Below are positions 61,191 to 64,000 of a stretch of 64,000 nt of DNA, one piece after another (the stretch's first letter is position 1; the number at the start of each line of letters is the position of its first letter). Position numbers and translations under genes: made by a program. The stretch is taken from NCBI GenBank assembly GCA_020632975.1, contig JACKEL010000005.1:1-64000 (forward strand). Direction: 5' to 3'. The stretch is from Myxococcales bacterium (GTDB lineage: Bacteria > Myxococcota_C > UBA6777). A model generated the notes under the pieces. That model did no database searches, was not told the DNA's origin, and was given only the letters and a program-made list of their open reading frames with translations.

Positions 61191-62456
61191 TTAGGCGTGT
61201 GAAAAAGACGAGGCTTTGGAGTTTTTGGAGGGACGTTGTGCAGAAGAAGCGGGTTCTTTGTCTTGTGTTGCCTCTTTGGCCTTGCGCTCGCGTTCGAGGG
61301 TGATCTCTTGGGTCTTTCGTTTGGCCCGATGGATCGCGATCAACGTGTCAGCTTCGATCCTTTGTAAGATCCCCACACAACATAACACGACAATTAAAGA
61401 CGAACGCGCAAAAGATAAGAAAGGAAGCGGCATCCCCTTTGTGGGCAAAGCCCCCATCACAACGCCGATATTGAGCAAACACTGAAGGCCGATCATGCAA
61501 GCCAAGCCCAATGCGATGTACTGACTAAACAAGTCGCGTGCGCGCATCGCGATGCGAAAGCCGCGATACACAAAAAACAAGAAGGCCGCCATGATCAACA
61601 AAACACCGATCAGACCGAGTTCTTCGCTGACGATCGAAAAGATAAAGTCTGTATGTGCTTCAGGAAGGTGACCGAGTTTTTGCTTGCTTTGGCCCAAGCC
61701 AGCGCCCCAAAGACCGCCCAACGCGATGGTTTTGAGCGACTGAACGAGCTGATAAGCGCCATCTTGGATATTCTCAGGGGCAAAAGGGTCCAAGAAAGAG
61801 GTAATGCGCTTCCAACGATAAGCCTTGCGGGTCAACATCAGGTAGACCATTGGGAGAGCCAAAAGCCCGCTCCCTACGAGATAACGGACAGGTACGCCTC
61901 CCACAAACAAGATGATCGCCATCAAGGTCAGGAGCAACATCGAAGTCCCAAAGTCGGGTTGGAGCATCAGCAGCATCACCAAAGCTCCCGCAACAACGAC
62001 GTTTGGGAGATAGCCACTCCAAAAGGACTCCACACGATCATGTTTTCGTTCGAGAGATCGCGCCAAGAAGATAATCAACGCGAGTTTTGCAAGCTCAGCA
62101 GGCTGCCCCACGCGAATCCCAGCGATCTTGAGCCAACGAATCGCGCCGCCCGCTCGCACCCCAAAGCCTGGTACAAGGACCAGCGTCAGCAACCCAAAGA
62201 CCCCCAAAAGGATCCAAGGCGCCAACTGCCGCAGGGTCTTCATGGGAAGCTGACTGAAAAACAACAGTCCCGCAAACCCCAAAGCAAGGCTTACTGCGTG
62301 CTTTTTGAGATAAACATAAGCGTTGTGTTGTTCTTCAACAGCCATCACGTGGGTCGTCGAGTAGATCATCGCGACGCCAATCATCGTGAGGATGATGCTT
62401 ACCAACATCAACCAAGGATCGCTCCATATCGTGCTAAACCAATTCTTCTTGCGCAT
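61191..62456 (-). CDS. FtsW/RodA/SpoVE-family protein, FtsW-like
   Basis: The product has 421 residues. The ATG at 62456 has GGGAGAG upstream. It has about ten membrane segments. Signatures are GGAIRWLKIAGIRVGQPAELAKLALI, LLMLQPDFGTSMLL, and AHTDFIFSIVSEELGLIG. The usual C-terminal PFxSYGGSS motif is LPFLSFARSS here, replacing the YGG residues. The cytoplasmic tail of about 50 residues is charged and Ser-rich. It is a lipid II-linked glycan polymerase for cell division or elongation. No mur/fts genes flank it, unlike a dcw cluster. Confidence 0.88.
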   Translation of the reverse strand: MRKKNWFSTIWSDPWLMLVSIILTMIGVAMIYSTTHVMAVEEQHNAYVYLKKHAVSLALGFAGLLFFSQLPMKTLRQLAPWILLGVFGLLTLVLVPGFGVRAGGAIRWLKIAGIRVGQPAELAKLALIIFLARSLERKHDRVESFWSGYLPNVVVAGALVMLLMLQPDFGTSMLLLTLMAIILFVGGVPVRYLVGSGLLALPMVYLMLTRKAYRWKRITSFLDPFAPENIQDGAYQLVQSLKTIALGGLWGAGLGQSKQKLGHLPEAHTDFIFSIVSEELGLIGVLLIMAAFLFFVYRGFRIAMRARDLFSQYIALGLACMIGLQCLLNIGVVMGALPTKGMPLPFLSFARSSLIVVLCCVGILQRIEADTLIAIHRAKRKTQEITLERERKAKEATQDKEPASSAQRPSKNSKASSFSHA

Positions 62457-62563
62457 AACATCACTCTCCCTATCAGACTCAGAGAGAGATTTGCAAACCA
62501 CCCCGCAAAAGGCAAAAAAATCGCCAGCCTTTCCCCCAAACAACCATCCCCTGCGAAGATCTC

Positions 62564-63700
62564 TTATCTTTGTGCGAAACTTTCAGAAGGTTCTTCGAGC
62601 CAACGTAGCCACATGGGAAAAAAGTCATCCCGCAAAGCTGGCGAGATCAACAGATCAAGGTGGCTGTAATGCATCGCGTGTAGCGACTGCTGCAAGGGCA
62701 AGCAGATCGACTGCGTGGCGTCTTTGGAACAGCGGCGCTGCAACCGCTCGACAGCCTCCAAAGGAGCGAGAGGATCAGCATCTCCCGCCACAAACAACCA
62801 ACGCACACCATGTTCTTGAGCGGGTCCGTTTTCTCCATGGGAAGCAGTGACTTGGGTCGTCTCTGCTTCTTTTGAGGCGGGTTCCAACTCCGCGAGAAAG
62901 CCGCGTTGTTTGCTCTGCCACAAAAGCCACTGACGTAGGGCTGGCGCAGAGATAGGCGCGCAGCCCGCCAACAACCAACGCTGCATCGCGATCAGGTTGG
63001 GCATCCGCGACTCTGCAAAGCCCAGTTTCCACAAATGCAGCTTGGATGCTGCCCACCAGAGCACACGCAAACAAGCCGCAACGCCCGCCCACGGAAATAC
63101 AGGACCCAAGACGGCCTTTTCGAGCCTCCCAAGCCAAGAAGACGCGGACAAACGCGGTGCTTCCCCAACACCAAGCAAAGTACACGTCAACACCATGGAC
63201 TGTTCGCGCGCTCGCAAAAGTTCAAGCAACATCCGCCCGCCCAGACCATGCCCGACACAGTGGAAATTCTTTCCCCCCATCAGGCGGCCAAGACCCATCC
63301 ACAAAGTCGGCAGATCTTCTTCTAACAAAGCTTGTGCAGGCCAGCCCCAAGCATAACGGATGTCCAAACGACGGGGCTTTCCGCGCCCTTCCCCACGCCA
63401 ACTACAAGTCCAAACATCATAACCAGCTTGATGGAGTTGACCGATCCAACTCTCTTCCCCCATCAAAGACCAAACGCGCTCGGTCCCACCCAGTCCATGA
63501 AACAACACGACAGGGATCGAAGACTTGCGACGTGGTGCGGGATAACGATGCAAGGCAACTTCCCAGCCGTCTCGTGTTGAGAGAAAGTGGCTCTCCGCGG
63601 GCTCTCCCAAGGTGCTCATGCGCACCCGTTCCCGTCTCAACAGCAACGCCAGCAACCACAACGAAACCACCAACCCAAAAAACACCCAGAACCAAGCCAT
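62564..63700 (-). CDS. Alpha/beta-hydrolase-fold protein lacking the nucleophile Ser
   Basis: The product has 378 residues from the ATG at 63700. One N-terminal membrane anchor is followed by FHGLGGTERVW (oxyanion region) and the elbow HCVGHGLGG, in which Gly takes the place of the catalytic Ser or Cys. An acid candidate is in FVAGDADPLAP, and the late His is in MHYSHLDLL. The fold resembles lipase/PhaC-like hydrolases. Loss of the nucleophile suggests a non-catalytic role, or a different chemistry. Confidence 0.82.
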   Translation of the reverse strand: MAWFWVFFGLVVSLWLLALLLRRERVRMSTLGEPAESHFLSTRDGWEVALHRYPAPRRKSSIPVVLFHGLGGTERVWSLMGEESWIGQLHQAGYDVWTCSWRGEGRGKPRRLDIRYAWGWPAQALLEEDLPTLWMGLGRLMGGKNFHCVGHGLGGRMLLELLRAREQSMVLTCTLLGVGEAPRLSASSWLGRLEKAVLGPVFPWAGVAACLRVLWWAASKLHLWKLGFAESRMPNLIAMQRWLLAGCAPISAPALRQWLLWQSKQRGFLAELEPASKEAETTQVTASHGENGPAQEHGVRWLFVAGDADPLAPLEAVERLQRRCSKDATQSICLPLQQSLHAMHYSHLDLLISPALRDDFFPMWLRWLEEPSESFAQR

Positions 63701-64000
63701 ACGCTCGTTTCTCCCTTGTATCGAACACTTACGCCACGAACATCGAAACGAGATGCCTGATTGGCGCAATTCTTATCCGCCTTGTGCCATCTCGATCACA
63801 GAGACGACCTGCTCTTTGATACACAAGACCCTCTCCAAACGCCACAAGCGGACCTTTTGTTAAAAATTATTTTGCATGGACAGACAAGAACTTATACGAA
63901 TATCTTCTCCATTCCAAGGGAGAGATGCTGCATATTTTTGGGATATGGTATGTTCTTTGCCGATAGTAGGAGACGCGATCGCCAAGAAGGTGTCGCCAAT
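63701..64000. other. Right-edge intergenic sequence, 300 bp
   Basis: No gene, hairpin or promoter was recognised. The AT-rich stretch near 63850-63880 may be a promoter for a gene beyond the window. Confidence 0.5.

Overview
The window looks like a chromosomal segment of a Myxococcota-type (former Deltaproteobacteria) bacterium, possibly related to Bradymonadales or Polyangia. Support comes from the mix of secreted proteins with Stig-like cysteine repeats and MopE-type metal-binding motifs, two C-termini resembling MYXO-CTERM sorting signals, many lipoproteins, a PilS/PilR-regulated type IV pilus locus, and a moderate GC content. Lineage is an inference from gene content. No tRNA, rRNA, CRISPR array, prophage or insertion sequence was recognised.

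Layout. 1-3116: two unknown proteins; the first is cut by the left edge and carries a CYTH-like signature. 3229-5032: a decayed secreted beta-propeller-like gene. 5252-19703: a surface-protein island with two 12-repeat cysteine-rich lipoproteins (one fused to an NHL propeller), a chlorophyllase-like hydrolase lipoprotein, and two very large exported proteins that share MopE-type repeats and a MYXO-CTERM-like tail. 19737-24604: a DNA-uptake-type metallo-beta-lactamase lipoprotein, a TPR/double cNMP-binding protein and small envelope proteins. 24655-32062 (minus strand): the conserved block rpsB-tsf-pyrH-frr-cdsA-rseP-tsaB-nudix, without the uppS and dxr genes often found there. 32344-34983: a Ycf48-like/MopE/LamG-like lipoprotein. 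35328-43388: tryptophan 2,3-dioxygenase, an rRNA m5C methyltransferase, a polytopic membrane protein, a phosphoethanolamine N-methyltransferase-like enzyme, an M48 protease, Maf, YggS and a peptidase-MA-like protein. 43401-51688: the pilus locus, with two tandem pilins, a coupled partner protein, a third pilin-like protein, PilR, PilS and PilC. 51809-63700: an M50B-like protein, a cysteine-rich C2-like lipoprotein, a Na+/Ca2+ exchanger, a broken radical SAM/SPASM gene, alpha/beta hydrolases, a SanA-like protein, a YkgJ-like cysteine protein and an FtsW-family protein.

How the parts fit. The most coherent system is the pilus locus. A near-consensus sigma-54 promoter precedes the first pilin, and three perfect 16-bp tandem palindromic units containing TGTCA/TGACA half sites lie about 90-140 bp upstream of it. 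That is where an activator of the PilR family, encoded 4 kb away, would be expected to bind. The second theme is surface decoration: five large secreted proteins combine beta-propellers with calcium- or metal-binding-looking acidic and cysteine repeats. Two of them share a 413-bp nearly identical DNA tract, suggesting recent gene conversion. Two genes (3229-5032 and 56662-57896) are disrupted in a shared way: single-base contractions in homopolymers plus stop codons that are each one C-to-T change from glutamine codons.
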